A DNA stretch of 64,000 nucleotides from a bacterium (GTDB lineage Bacteria > Lernaellota > Lernaellaia > JACKCT01), in the NCBI GenBank assembly GCA_019912885.1, contig JAIOHV010000169.1:1-64000 (forward strand), read 5' to 3'. The notes under the pieces are model-generated. The model made no database searches. It saw nothing but the letters and a program-made list of their open reading frames with translations, and was not told the DNA's origin. How positions within the stretch are numbered: position 1 is the stretch's first letter; the number at the start of each line of letters is the position of its first letter. Made by a program: the position numbers and the translations under genes. Shown piece by piece: positions 26,441 to 34,025 of the stretch.

Positions 26441-29107
26441 ATGAACGAAACCGAAACCGCCACCGAATCGCCCACCGGCTTCAAGGGTTTTCTCGCCCGC
26501 CGCTGGCCGTTCATCATCGACGCGGGCGTGCTCGCCGCGTGCGTGCTGTTTTTGTGCACGTATTTTCCGCCGTCGCTTCTGTTGCTCGACACGACACCCA
26601 CCGGCGGCGACGTGCCCGCGCACAACTACATGGTGAGCCGGCTCATGGAGACGCTGCCGCACGGGCAGATCATCTCCTTCGCCTCGGGCTGGTGGTCCGG
26701 CTTCCCGATGTTCCAGTACTACTTCTTCCTGCCGTACCTCGCGATGGCGATCGCGGGCTACGTCATTCCGGTCAACATCGCGTTCAAGATCGGTTCGGTC
26801 TTCGGCCTTTTCGCCCTGCCTTTCGCGATGTATTTCGGCATCCGGCAAATCCGGAGCGCGCCGCGCGCGGCCGCGCCGGTGCTGGCAGCGATGTCGCTGC
26901 CGTTCATGTTCGTGCAGACGCACACGATGTGGGGTGTCAACGTCAAAAGCACCCTCGCGGGCATGATCGCGAACTCGTGGTCGTTTTGCCTGATGGTGCT
27001 GTTTCTGGGGTACGCCCTGCGCGACCTGGAAGACGGCAAGCGGCGCATCTCGACGATCATCCTTCTCACGCTTCTTTTCTACTCGCATTTTTTCACGACG
27101 CTGATCGCGGTCATGGTGATCGGCGCGTGCACACTCGTGCTGTTTCCAAAACATTTTTGGCGAAGCGTCGGCGTGATGCTGCCGACGGGCGTCATCGCCG
27201 TCTTGTGCGCCTCGTTCTGGCTGATTCCCCTGATGGCCAAAGGCGCGTGGTCGATCGAGTTCGGCGGCGACTGGGACGAGGTGCTGATCGAGACGTTCCC
27301 CGCGTGGGCCAGGTACGCGTGGCCGTTCGCGCTCGTCGCGCTCGGAGCGGGCGCGTGGAAGCGCAGCCGTGCGGTCGGCATGTTCGTGCTGATGTTCGGC
27401 ATCTCGCTTGTGCTGTGGTTTTACGGCGGGCGCATCAATTCGAGTTTCGGCAACATCCGCTTCTGGCCGTTCATCTTCTTCGCGTTCGTCGGCCTCGTGG
27501 GCCTTGGCATCGCGTACCTGTTCGAGCCGCTGAAACTCGACCGCGTCGCGGTCGCCGCGAGCGCGGGCATCATCCTGGCGCTGCTTTCGGCGCAACCGGA
27601 CGAGGTTTCCGGCTGGTTCAAATGGAACATGGACGGCGTGCAGCGAAAACGCCCCTGGCCGATCCTTCGCGCGATGATCGACGAGATGAAGGGCACGCCG
27701 GGGCGTTTTGTCGTCGATCAGACCGGCGTCAACAACCAGTTCGGCTCCGACCGCGTTTTTGAGGCGATGCCCGCGATGATCGGCAAGCCGTTCGTCGTCG
27801 GCGGCATCGTCAACTCCGCGACCGGCGCGCTGTTCGGTTATTCCGTGCAATGCGAGATATCAAAGGGCTGCGCAGGGTTCCCGAAACTCGTCGCCGCGCC
27901 GGAGTTCGACGTGGACCTGGCGCTTCGTCACATGGATTTGTTCTCAGTGTCGCACATTGTGGCGCACTACGGAAAATTGAAGCGTGACATGCGCGATCGC
28001 GAGAACTGGACGCTCGCAAAAAAGGTGCCGGGCTATCACGTCTACGCGCGCGCCGGCGGCGCGACGCCCTACGTGTTCATCCCGCCGTACAATCCCGCGG
28101 TTCTCGAGACCGACGCCTGGAAAGAGCGCGGCATCGAGTGGTTCGCCGCGCCGGCGATGCTCGAGCGCATGGTCGCCTTTATCGAGCCGGGCGAGACGAT
28201 CGCCGACGAAAAGCTTTCGATGAAGCTGAACCTCGCGGAGTTCTTCTCGCTGCTTGCGCGTTCGCGGCCGGACCTCACCGAGATTCCCGCGTGGAGCATG
28301 CTGGGGCCGCTTTATCATCCGCCGAAGATCGACGATCCGTACGAATACAACCCGCACGGGCTCGAAGAGCCGATGCTGCGGCCGGGCCGCAAGATCGCGG
28401 GCATGCGTTGGCGGCCTCTTGTCCGCCGCGGGCGCATCGACGTGGACACAATGGTGAACCCGTCGCATCACATGATCATCTACGCGTACACGGCGATCTT
28501 CTCGGACGAGGATCAAGACGCGCGCCTGCACCTGGCCAGCGACGACGAGATCCGCGTGTTTTACAACGGCGGCCATCTTGTCGACGCGCCGCGCCACGAG
28601 CCGAAGTCGCCGAAGACGGTTCCGATTCGCCTGAACGCGGGACGCAACGATCTCATCATCAAGCTCAATCAGGGCGTGGGCGGCGCGTTTTACCACGCGC
28701 GGCTGACGACGCCGGACGGCGAGGTCGTGCCGGGCGTTCGTTTCGGGCCCGAGCCTCAGGCGCCGCCGCCGCCGGTGGCGCGCGACTTCGATCCGACGCC
28801 GACCGACTGCAAGGTGGACGTGCTCGAATTCGAGGACGAACGCGTGCGTTTCACGACGACCTGCCCCGGCGAGCCGCACGTGGTGAAGTACAGCTACTTC
28901 CCGAACTGGAAGGTGAAAGGCGCCAAAAGGATCTACCAGGTCTCGCCGAATTTCATGCTCGTTTATCCGCGCGAAAACGACGTGACGCTGTATTACGGCT
29001 CGCTGTTCGTGGATTCCTTCTCGCGCTTCCTCACATTTGCCGGCTACGCGATCCTCGCGGGGATGATCGTGCAACGGGTGCGCGCGCGGCGGCGGGAGAA
29101 GGTGTAG
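26441..29107 (+). CDS. Large polytopic membrane protein (GT-C-like, PTPS-related type)
   Basis: The 888-residue protein has a membrane domain of about 10 helices over residues 1-370. It opens with TM1 and a short loop, GGDVPAHNYMVSRLMETLPHGQ, where the first Asp lies in the place of the catalytic acid of GT-C glycosyltransferases. A soluble middle and a PA14-like segment follow (YTAIFSDEDQDARLHLASDDEIRVFYNGG...NDLIIKLNQGVGG, about 675-750). A final helix (FLTFAGYAILAGMIVQRV) ends the protein. This fits the bacterial membrane proteins annotated as 6-pyruvoyl-tetrahydropterin-synthase-related. A role in surface glycan assembly is inferred from fold, not shown. Confidence 0.6.
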   Translation: MNETETATESPTGFKGFLARRWPFIIDAGVLAACVLFLCTYFPPSLLLLDTTPTGGDVPAHNYMVSRLMETLPHGQIISFASGWWSGFPMFQYYFFLPYLAMAIAGYVIPVNIAFKIGSVFGLFALPFAMYFGIRQIRSAPRAAAPVLAAMSLPFMFVQTHTMWGVNVKSTLAGMIANSWSFCLMVLFLGYALRDLEDGKRRISTIILLTLLFYSHFFTTLIAVMVIGACTLVLFPKHFWRSVGVMLPTGVIAVLCASFWLIPLMAKGAWSIEFGGDWDEVLIETFPAWARYAWPFALVALGAGAWKRSRAVGMFVLMFGISLVLWFYGGRINSSFGNIRFWPFIFFAFVGLVGLGIAYLFEPLKLDRVAVAASAGIILALLSAQPDEVSGWFKWNMDGVQRKRPWPILRAMIDEMKGTPGRFVVDQTGVNNQFGSDRVFEAMPAMIGKPFVVGGIVNSATGALFGYSVQCEISKGCAGFPKLVAAPEFDVDLALRHMDLFSVSHIVAHYGKLKRDMRDRENWTLAKKVPGYHVYARAGGATPYVFIPPYNPAVLETDAWKERGIEWFAAPAMLERMVAFIEPGETIADEKLSMKLNLAEFFSLLARSRPDLTEIPAWSMLGPLYHPPKIDDPYEYNPHGLEEPMLRPGRKIAGMRWRPLVRRGRIDVDTMVNPSHHMIIYAYTAIFSDEDQDARLHLASDDEIRVFYNGGHLVDAPRHEPKSPKTVPIRLNAGRNDLIIKLNQGVGGAFYHARLTTPDGEVVPGVRFGPEPQAPPPPVARDFDPTPTDCKVDVLEFEDERVRFTTTCPGEPHVVKYSYFPNWKVKGAKRIYQVSPNFMLVYPRENDVTLYYGSLFVDSFSRFLTFAGYAILAGMIVQRVRARRREKV

Positions 29108-29393
29108 CGCCGCGCCGAGCGGGATCGGGGCGCCGACTCCGGAGCGTCGGCGATGGCATTCCCCATTCCCGATTCCCCGTTCCCAATTCTTGCTTGACGC
29201 TGTTTTTTTGCGCGACTAGCATGCGGTGGCGTGTTTTTTCGCTTGTGGGAACGTGTGCCCTATGACCGGAGCGGGCGGGCGTTTCGGCACGCCGCGCTAG
29301 CCTTGAAAATTTCAACCGAATGTTTTTTTTTGCTCGCGACGACGATCGATCCCGTCGCGCCGCCCGGCCGCGGGTGAATGAGGGTTTTGGAGC

Positions 29394-30194
29394 ATGGGCA
29401 AGGTTATCGCCATCGCATCGCAGAAGGGCGGCGTCGGGAAGACCACGACGACCGTCAACATCGCCGCGTCGCTGGCCGTTCTCAAGCAGCGCACGCTCGT
29501 CATCGACCTGGACGAGCAGAACGCGGTGGCGTTCGGCCTTGGCCTGACGCGCGCGCAGATGGAAAGCGGCATCTACGACGTGTTCATGGGGCGCGTCATG
29601 CTGCGCGACGTGATCCATTCGACGAGCCTTTCGACGCTGAAGGTCATCCCGTACGGCAAGGGGACGCTAACCGACGAGTTCGAGAAGTTCGTGCGGCAAA
29701 AGGGCAGCGCGCCGCTCCTTCGCAAATACGTCGATGCGGTGCGAAAGAGCTGTGACTTCATCCTCATCGACTGCCCGCCGGGCATGGGCGATCTGACGAT
29801 CTACGCGCTCTCGGCGTGCGACTCGGTGCTCGTGCCGATGCAGCCCGAGCCGCTATCGCTCAAGACCCTCACGCAGATCCTCAAGATCATCCGCAAGGTT
29901 CGCCGCAACGTGAACCCGGACCTGATCATGGAGGGGCTGCTTCTCACGATGTACGACGAGAACTACCGCATCAGCCGCGAGGTCGCCAAGCAGGTGTGGA
30001 CGACGTTCCCGGAGGAGGTCGTCTTCCGCAACGTGATCCCGCGCATGGAGGAGTTCTCCGCCTCGTTCGCGGTCGGCAAGCCGATCATCATGCAGGATCC
30101 CGAGGCCGAGGTTTCGCAGGCCTATTTGCGCCTCGCGCGCGAGATTCTTAAAAAAGCGCAGGTCGACCAGCCCAAAGCCGCCGCCGACGCGTAA
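29394..30194 (+). CDS. ParA/Soj-family ATPase
   Basis: The 266-residue cytosolic ATPase has the deviant Walker A QKGGVGKTTTT (signature Lys11), a Walker A' LVIDLDEQNAVAFGLGL and a Walker B DFILIDCPPGMGDLTIYAL. It is a small, HTH-less ParA of the chromosomal Soj type. ATP-bound dimers of such proteins bind DNA non-specifically and are reset by a ParB partner. No parB, parS cluster or replication gene is in the window, so the cargo could be a plasmid-like segment, a chemotaxis or secretion machine, or the chromosome. The ATG follows a GAGGG-type tract about ten bases upstream. Confidence 0.88.
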   Translation: MGKVIAIASQKGGVGKTTTTVNIAASLAVLKQRTLVIDLDEQNAVAFGLGLTRAQMESGIYDVFMGRVMLRDVIHSTSLSTLKVIPYGKGTLTDEFEKFVRQKGSAPLLRKYVDAVRKSCDFILIDCPPGMGDLTIYALSACDSVLVPMQPEPLSLKTLTQILKIIRKVRRNVNPDLIMEGLLLTMYDENYRISREVAKQVWTTFPEEVVFRNVIPRMEEFSASFAVGKPIIMQDPEAEVSQAYLRLAREILKKAQVDQPKAAADA

Positions 30195-30302
30195 ACGAAG
30201 GTCGCAGACCGCAGGCTGCAGGTCATCGCAATCCATCGCATTTTGATCGCGCGGAGCCGCGGAGAGAGCGGAGCGCCAAGCGCCACCGCATGTTCCGTAC
30301 GG

Positions 30303-30345
30303 TTTCACTCGTCACTCGTCACTCGTCACCCGCCACTCAAAATTC
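30303..30345. repeat. CACTCGT tandem microrepeat
   Basis: Three to four CACTCGT units in intergenic DNA. The reverse motif GTGACGAGTGACGAGTG also follows the ArsA-like gene (about 12055-12072). Confidence 0.5.
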
Positions 30346-30462
30346 CTGACTTTTTCGTGTTCGTGGCTATAGTTTATGGTGACGGTTGCGTCTTTTCGGC
30401 GCGGCGCCGATAAAATCAGGGCGCGCCGCCCATGACGGTGGCGTGAAGGCGAGGATGGATTC

Positions 30463-31500
30463 GTGCGTTGGACCTTGACGATCGGCGCGCCCTTCGGGAT
30501 TCCGATCCGCATTCACTGGAGCTTTTTGCTGCTTGTCGCCTGGGCGCTTGCGATCGGCCTTGGCGGCGACTCCGCGGCGCTCACGCTCCTATTGCTTACG
30601 ACCGTTTTCGGAAGCGTTATCCTGCATGAGCTTGGCCATTCGGTTGCGGCGATGCGTTTTGGCATCAAGGTCGAGGACATCACGCTCTGGCCGCTTGGCG
30701 GCATGGCCCGCATGCAACGCTTTCCGGACGACCCGAAGCAGCAGCTCGTCATTGCGATCGCGGGTCCGATCGTCAGCTTCGCGCTCGCCGGCGCATTTTT
30801 CGGACTGACCTGGCTGTTCGTGCCGACGATGACGCCGAACTCCGTCGGCGGCCACCTGTTGCTCTACACCGCGCAGATCAACCTTCTGCTCGGCGCTTTC
30901 AACCTCCTTCCCGCGCTGCCGATGGACGGCGGCCGCATCCTGCGCGCGGTGCTGGCGATGACGTCCCTGCGTGACCGCGCCACGCGCATCGCCGCGCGCG
31001 TCGGGCAGGTGTTCGCCGTGGCCATGGCGACGGCCGGCGTCATGATCGGCCACTTCTGGCTCGTGTTGATCGCGATCTTCGTCTTCTTCGCCGCGGAGCG
31101 CGAGTCGGTGGTCGACCGCGTCACGTCGCGATTTTCAAGGACCACCGCATGGCAGGCGATGCTCAAGCCGGTGGCGACGGCCGCGCGCATGACGAGCATC
31201 GGATCCCTGGCCGACTACGCGGCGACGCACGAGCAGCAAGACTTCCCGATCATCGAGGGAAAAAGTGTTGTGGGCCTCGCGACGCGGTGGGACATCGTGC
31301 AGGCGCTCGTCAACGGTCTGCGCGAGGAGCCGGTCTTTACGATCATGAACCGCGACGTCACGACCGTGACGCCGTGGGATACGCTCGACAAGGTGCTGCG
31401 CACGGGTCTTCCGCTTGACCGCGCCGTGCTGCCCGTCGTGCAGGACGAGCGCGTCGTCGGCCTGGTGACGCCGGAGCGGCTTCAAAAGAGCCTGGCGTAA
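30463..31500 (+). CDS. Site-2 protease family zinc metallopeptidase with CBS domains
   Basis: The 345-residue protein has the S2P core: ILHELGHS (H55, E56, H59) in the first catalytic helix and NLLPALPMDGGR in the second, with four to six membrane helices. Two CBS domains fill the C-terminal 120 residues (ADYAATHEQQDFPIIEGKSVVGLATRWD and IMNRDVTTVTPWDTLDKVL). This matches the bacterial SpoIVFB/Rv2869c-related CBS group. It would cleave a membrane substrate within the bilayer, with nucleotide control through the CBS pair. The GTG start at 30463 follows GAGGATGG eight bases upstream. No anti-sigma factor gene is adjacent. Confidence 0.88.
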   Translation: MRWTLTIGAPFGIPIRIHWSFLLLVAWALAIGLGGDSAALTLLLLTTVFGSVILHELGHSVAAMRFGIKVEDITLWPLGGMARMQRFPDDPKQQLVIAIAGPIVSFALAGAFFGLTWLFVPTMTPNSVGGHLLLYTAQINLLLGAFNLLPALPMDGGRILRAVLAMTSLRDRATRIAARVGQVFAVAMATAGVMIGHFWLVLIAIFVFFAAERESVVDRVTSRFSRTTAWQAMLKPVATAARMTSIGSLADYAATHEQQDFPIIEGKSVVGLATRWDIVQALVNGLREEPVFTIMNRDVTTVTPWDTLDKVLRTGLPLDRAVLPVVQDERVVGLVTPERLQKSLA

Positions 31501-31518
31501 GAAAGGCTGCGTCCCTTC

Positions 31519-31550
31519 CCTGGGACCGCGGGCCGCTGGCCCGCTTCGAG
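31519..31550. repeat. REP-like palindrome copy (variant stem)
   Basis: A GGGACCGCGGGCCGCTGGCCCGCTTCGAG-type copy with a GCGGGCC/GGCCCGC stem. The stem bases differ from the GCAGGTG copies but still pair. It follows the S2P gene. Confidence 0.6.
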
Positions 31551-31612
31551 ATCGATCGCATTTCCCGCCGCGCCGCCAAATCCCCCGCTCGCGTCTCCCC
31601 GATCCGGCGCCT

Positions 31613-31645
31613 TCCCGGGACCGCAGGTGTCCTCACCTGCTTCGT
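31613..31645. repeat. REP-like palindrome copy
   Basis: CCGGGACCGCAGGTGTCCTCACCTGCTTCG: essentially the same as the copy at 24585, followed by a CCGCGGATTTCGCTGATG unit. Confidence 0.7.
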
Positions 31646-31752
31646 TCGCCGTCGTTTATCCGCGGATTTCGCTGATGTCACAGATTTTTCGTCCCCCTTG
31701 CCAAACACGCGACGGCGGAACGTAATGCCACGTCTTCAATACGGGTGATGAC

Positions 31753-32721
31753 GTGCCTAACAGGGCCATTCTCTTCGCCATCGCAATCATTGGCGCGATT
31801 CTGTTGGCCGCGTTCTTGGCGAGATCGAGGCGGGCGTCACCCGAACCCAAACTGGCGTTGGCGCTCGACACGCGCGCGCCCGTGCGACAGAATTTGACGC
31901 CGCACCCGAAAGCCACGCCTTCGCCTTCTTCGTCAAACGAAATCGACCAGGAGGAGATCGCAAGCTGGCTCGACCTCGCCGCGCAGCTCTCGGTTCCGAA
32001 GGTGTGCGTTACGACGCATTACGACGAAAAGGGGCGCGAGAATGGAAGTATGTCGGACGTCGGATGTAATGGCACTTTCAGAGATTGCAGCGAATTGGAA
32101 TACGATGAATTTGATAAAGTCGTTTCATTACGTAGCGACGAGGACTGTGACGGATCGCCGGAGTTATGCACGTCGGTCGATATTGACGAAGAGACCGGGG
32201 ACGAGCGCGGTTCCGTTGATACGGACTGCGACGGCTTCCCGGAATACGTTGTTTGCTTTGAAAAAATCTACGACGACCAGAACCGCGAGATTCGCGCGAT
32301 TATGCGGCCGGAATGTAGCGACGACGAGCCGCCGGTCTGTACGGAGGTAACGTACAACGAGGCCGGCGATTTCCGGCGCGCAATCGGCACGCGGTGCGAT
32401 GGGAAGGCGACATCGTCGTCCGAATCGGTGCTTAACGAAAACGGGCAAATCGTTTTTGGGCGATTCTTGCCGATACCCAAAGATCCCGCCTCGGGCTTTT
32501 GTTCCCACATGCGTTATGACGGGTCCGGCGAGCTTTACCTTGGCGTGATGGACAATAGTTGCGATGGTCGATTCGACGATTGCACGTGGACGAGCCACGA
32601 CGGCGCCGGACGCAAGGTCACTCGCGAAGATAAAGGTTGTCACGCATTGCCCGTCGGCGTCGCCGCCGAGCTTCGCAAAGAGCAGGCGAAGTACAGCGGC
32701 GGCGACGACTCAGACGAATAA
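31753..32721 (+). CDS. Anchored Cys-rich repeat protein of unknown function
   Basis: The 322-residue product starts with one hydrophobic helix (RAILFAIAIIGAILLAAFLA) and a Pro/Ser-rich spacer. It then carries about five repeats of roughly 40 residues, each built as C-T-x2-x-YDExG...x3-DxxCDG, for example TTHYDEKGRENGSMSDVGCNG, then ELCTSVDIDEETGDERGSVDTDCDG. The pattern recalls RHS/YD-like or calcium-binding repeats. The middle of the gene is clearly lower in GC than its neighbours, which suggests foreign origin. The start is GTG 31753. I do not recognise a family. It ends exactly where a REP-like palindrome begins. Confidence 0.55.
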   Translation: MPNRAILFAIAIIGAILLAAFLARSRRASPEPKLALALDTRAPVRQNLTPHPKATPSPSSSNEIDQEEIASWLDLAAQLSVPKVCVTTHYDEKGRENGSMSDVGCNGTFRDCSELEYDEFDKVVSLRSDEDCDGSPELCTSVDIDEETGDERGSVDTDCDGFPEYVVCFEKIYDDQNREIRAIMRPECSDDEPPVCTEVTYNEAGDFRRAIGTRCDGKATSSSESVLNENGQIVFGRFLPIPKDPASGFCSHMRYDGSGELYLGVMDNSCDGRFDDCTWTSHDGAGRKVTREDKGCHALPVGVAAELRKEQAKYSGGDDSDE

Positions 32722-32750
32722 GCAGGTGAGGACACCTGCGGTCCCGGGGA
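32720..32750. repeat. REP-like palindrome copy
   Basis: AAGCAGGTGAGGACACCTGCGGTCCCGGGGA: a GCAGGTG/CACCTGC stem with a four-base loop that overlaps the stop codon of the Cys-rich repeat gene. Confidence 0.7.
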
Positions 32751-32810
32751 GCGGCCGATGCGTGGAGACGGGAACGGGGTATTTGAGAGCGAGGCGGGAA
32801 GACACGGTTA

Positions 32811-32840
32811 TTCGAAGCAGGCGAGACGCCTGCGCTCTTG
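32811..32840. repeat. REP-like palindrome copy
   Basis: TTCGAAGCAGGCGAGACGCCTGCGCTCTTGG-type copy. The stem GCAGGCG/CGCCTGC shows paired changes relative to the GCAGGTG/CACCTGC copies. It lies 90 bases after the previous copy, with a GGTATTTGAGAGC unit between them. Confidence 0.7.
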
Positions 32841-32886
32841 GCTTTCAATCCTCACCCGCGATCCTCACGCCACGCGCAAATTCCGC

Positions 32887-32916
32887 TTGACCTGCAAAAC
32901 GAAAGACCCGTAAGAT
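32887..32916 (+). promoter_or_regulatory. Sigma-70-like promoter of cysK
   Basis: TTGACC at 32887 and TAAGAT at 32911 are separated by 18 bases. This would start transcription near 32923 and give a leader of about 85 bases containing two palindromes. Confidence 0.55.
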
Positions 32917-32924
32917 CACCCTGC

Positions 32925-32982
32925 TGGTCGAACGACCATTTATTTTTTGGGGCCAACTCGACTATCTCAATAGAGATAGTCG
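32925..32982 (+). promoter_or_regulatory. Two perfect palindromes in the cysK leader
   Basis: The first is a 14-base palindrome, TGGTCGAACGACCA (32925-32938), followed by an AT-rich stretch with six T residues. The second has 10-base arms around four bases, CGACTATCTC-AATA-GAGATAGTCG (32959-32982). Either could be an operator or an RNA hairpin. An Rrf2-type regulator of sulfur genes would be a natural candidate, but that is inference. Confidence 0.6.
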
Positions 32983-33009
32983 GACACGGCGACGACAAGG
33001 AGGCCGAAA

Positions 33010-33987
33010 TTGGCCCAACCGACCGAAAAAATCGGCGAACTTCGTCCGTCAATGGGCGAGGAGCGCATCGCGCCGGACCTTTGCGCGCTCGTGGGGCGCA
33101 CGCCGCTGGTGCGCCTTTCGCGCTTCGCAAAGGGTCTGCCGGGCGAGGTGGTCGCGAAGCTCGAGTCGTTCAACCCCGGCTCGTCCGTGAAGGACCGCAT
33201 TGGCCTTGCCATGATCGAAGCCGCGGAGCGCGACGGGCGCCTGAAGCCCGGCGGCACCATCGTCGAGCCGACAAGCGGAAACACCGGCATCGCGCTCGCG
33301 TGGGTGGCGGCCGTGAAGGGCTATCGCCTGATCCTGTGCATGCCCTCTTCGATGAGCATCGAGCGGCGCAAGATCCTGATGGCGCTTGGCGCGGAGCTTG
33401 TGCTGACCGACGGACGTGAAGGCATGCACGGCGCGATCGAGCAGGCCGAGATCCTGGTGAAGGAGATGCCCGGCGCGTTCATGCCGCAGCAGTTCGCGAA
33501 TCCGGCGAATCCGGAGGTCCACCGGCTGACGACGGCGGAAGAGATTTGGGCCGACACGGGCGGCAAGATCGACTTTTTCGTCGCCGGCGTCGGCACGGGC
33601 GGGACCATCACCGGAACCGGGCAGGTGCTGAAAGCGCGCGTGCCGAAATTGCAGGTCATCGCCGTGGAGCCCGCGGGATCGGCCGTGTTGTCCGGCGGCG
33701 AGGCCGGCCCGCACATGCTCCAGGGCCTCGGCGCCGGATTCATTCCCGAGGTGTACGACGGCAAGTTCGTCGATGACGTCATCAAGGTCGGCAACGACGA
33801 GGCGATGGAAACGGCGCGGCAGCTCGCGCGCACGGAGGGGCTGCTTTGCGGCATCTCGTCGGGCGCGGCGGCGTATGCCGCGTTCCAGATCGCGGCGCGC
33901 CGCGAAAATCGCGGCAAGCGTATCGTCGCGATCATCCCGGACACGGGGGAGCGCTACCTGTCGACGCCGATCTACTTCGACTATTGA
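33010..33987 (+). CDS. cysK: Cysteine synthase A (O-acetylserine sulfhydrylase)
   Basis: The 325-residue PLP enzyme has the beta-family signatures: SSVKDRIG with the PLP Lys at about residue 61, the [13 protein letters not shown] phosphate-binding loop, [12 protein letters not shown] and the C-terminal [11 protein letters not shown]. It makes cysteine from O-acetylserine and sulfide in the cytosol, taking sulfide from the reductase encoded 38 bases downstream. The TTG start at 33010 is well supported by an AAGGAGG six bases upstream. A sigma-70-like promoter and two palindromes precede it. Cystathionine beta-synthase activity is a less likely alternative given the single PLP domain and length. 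Confidence 0.9.
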   Translation: MAQPTEKIGELRPSMGEERIAPDLCALVGRTPLVRLSRFAKGLPGEVVAKLESFNPGSSVKDRIGLAMIEAAERDGRLKPGGTIVEPTSGNTGIALAWVAAVKGYRLILCMPSSMSIERRKILMALGAELVLTDGREGMHGAIEQAEILVKEMPGAFMPQQFANPANPEVHRLTTAEEIWADTGGKIDFFVAGVGTGGTITGTGQVLKARVPKLQVIAVEPAGSAVLSGGEAGPHMLQGLGAGFIPEVYDGKFVDDVIKVGNDEAMETARQLARTEGLLCGISSGAAAYAAFQIAARRENRGKRIVAIIPDTGERYLSTPIYFDY

Positions 33988-34025
33988 TCGACGCCGCGAA
34001 AAGAAAATAAAGGCCCACGAAACGC

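Noticed and set aside
26264-27850. Minus-strand open frame of 528 codons opposite the GT-C-like gene
   Set aside because: Very rich in His, Arg, Asp and Glu with no hydrophobic segments; antisense of a membrane protein.
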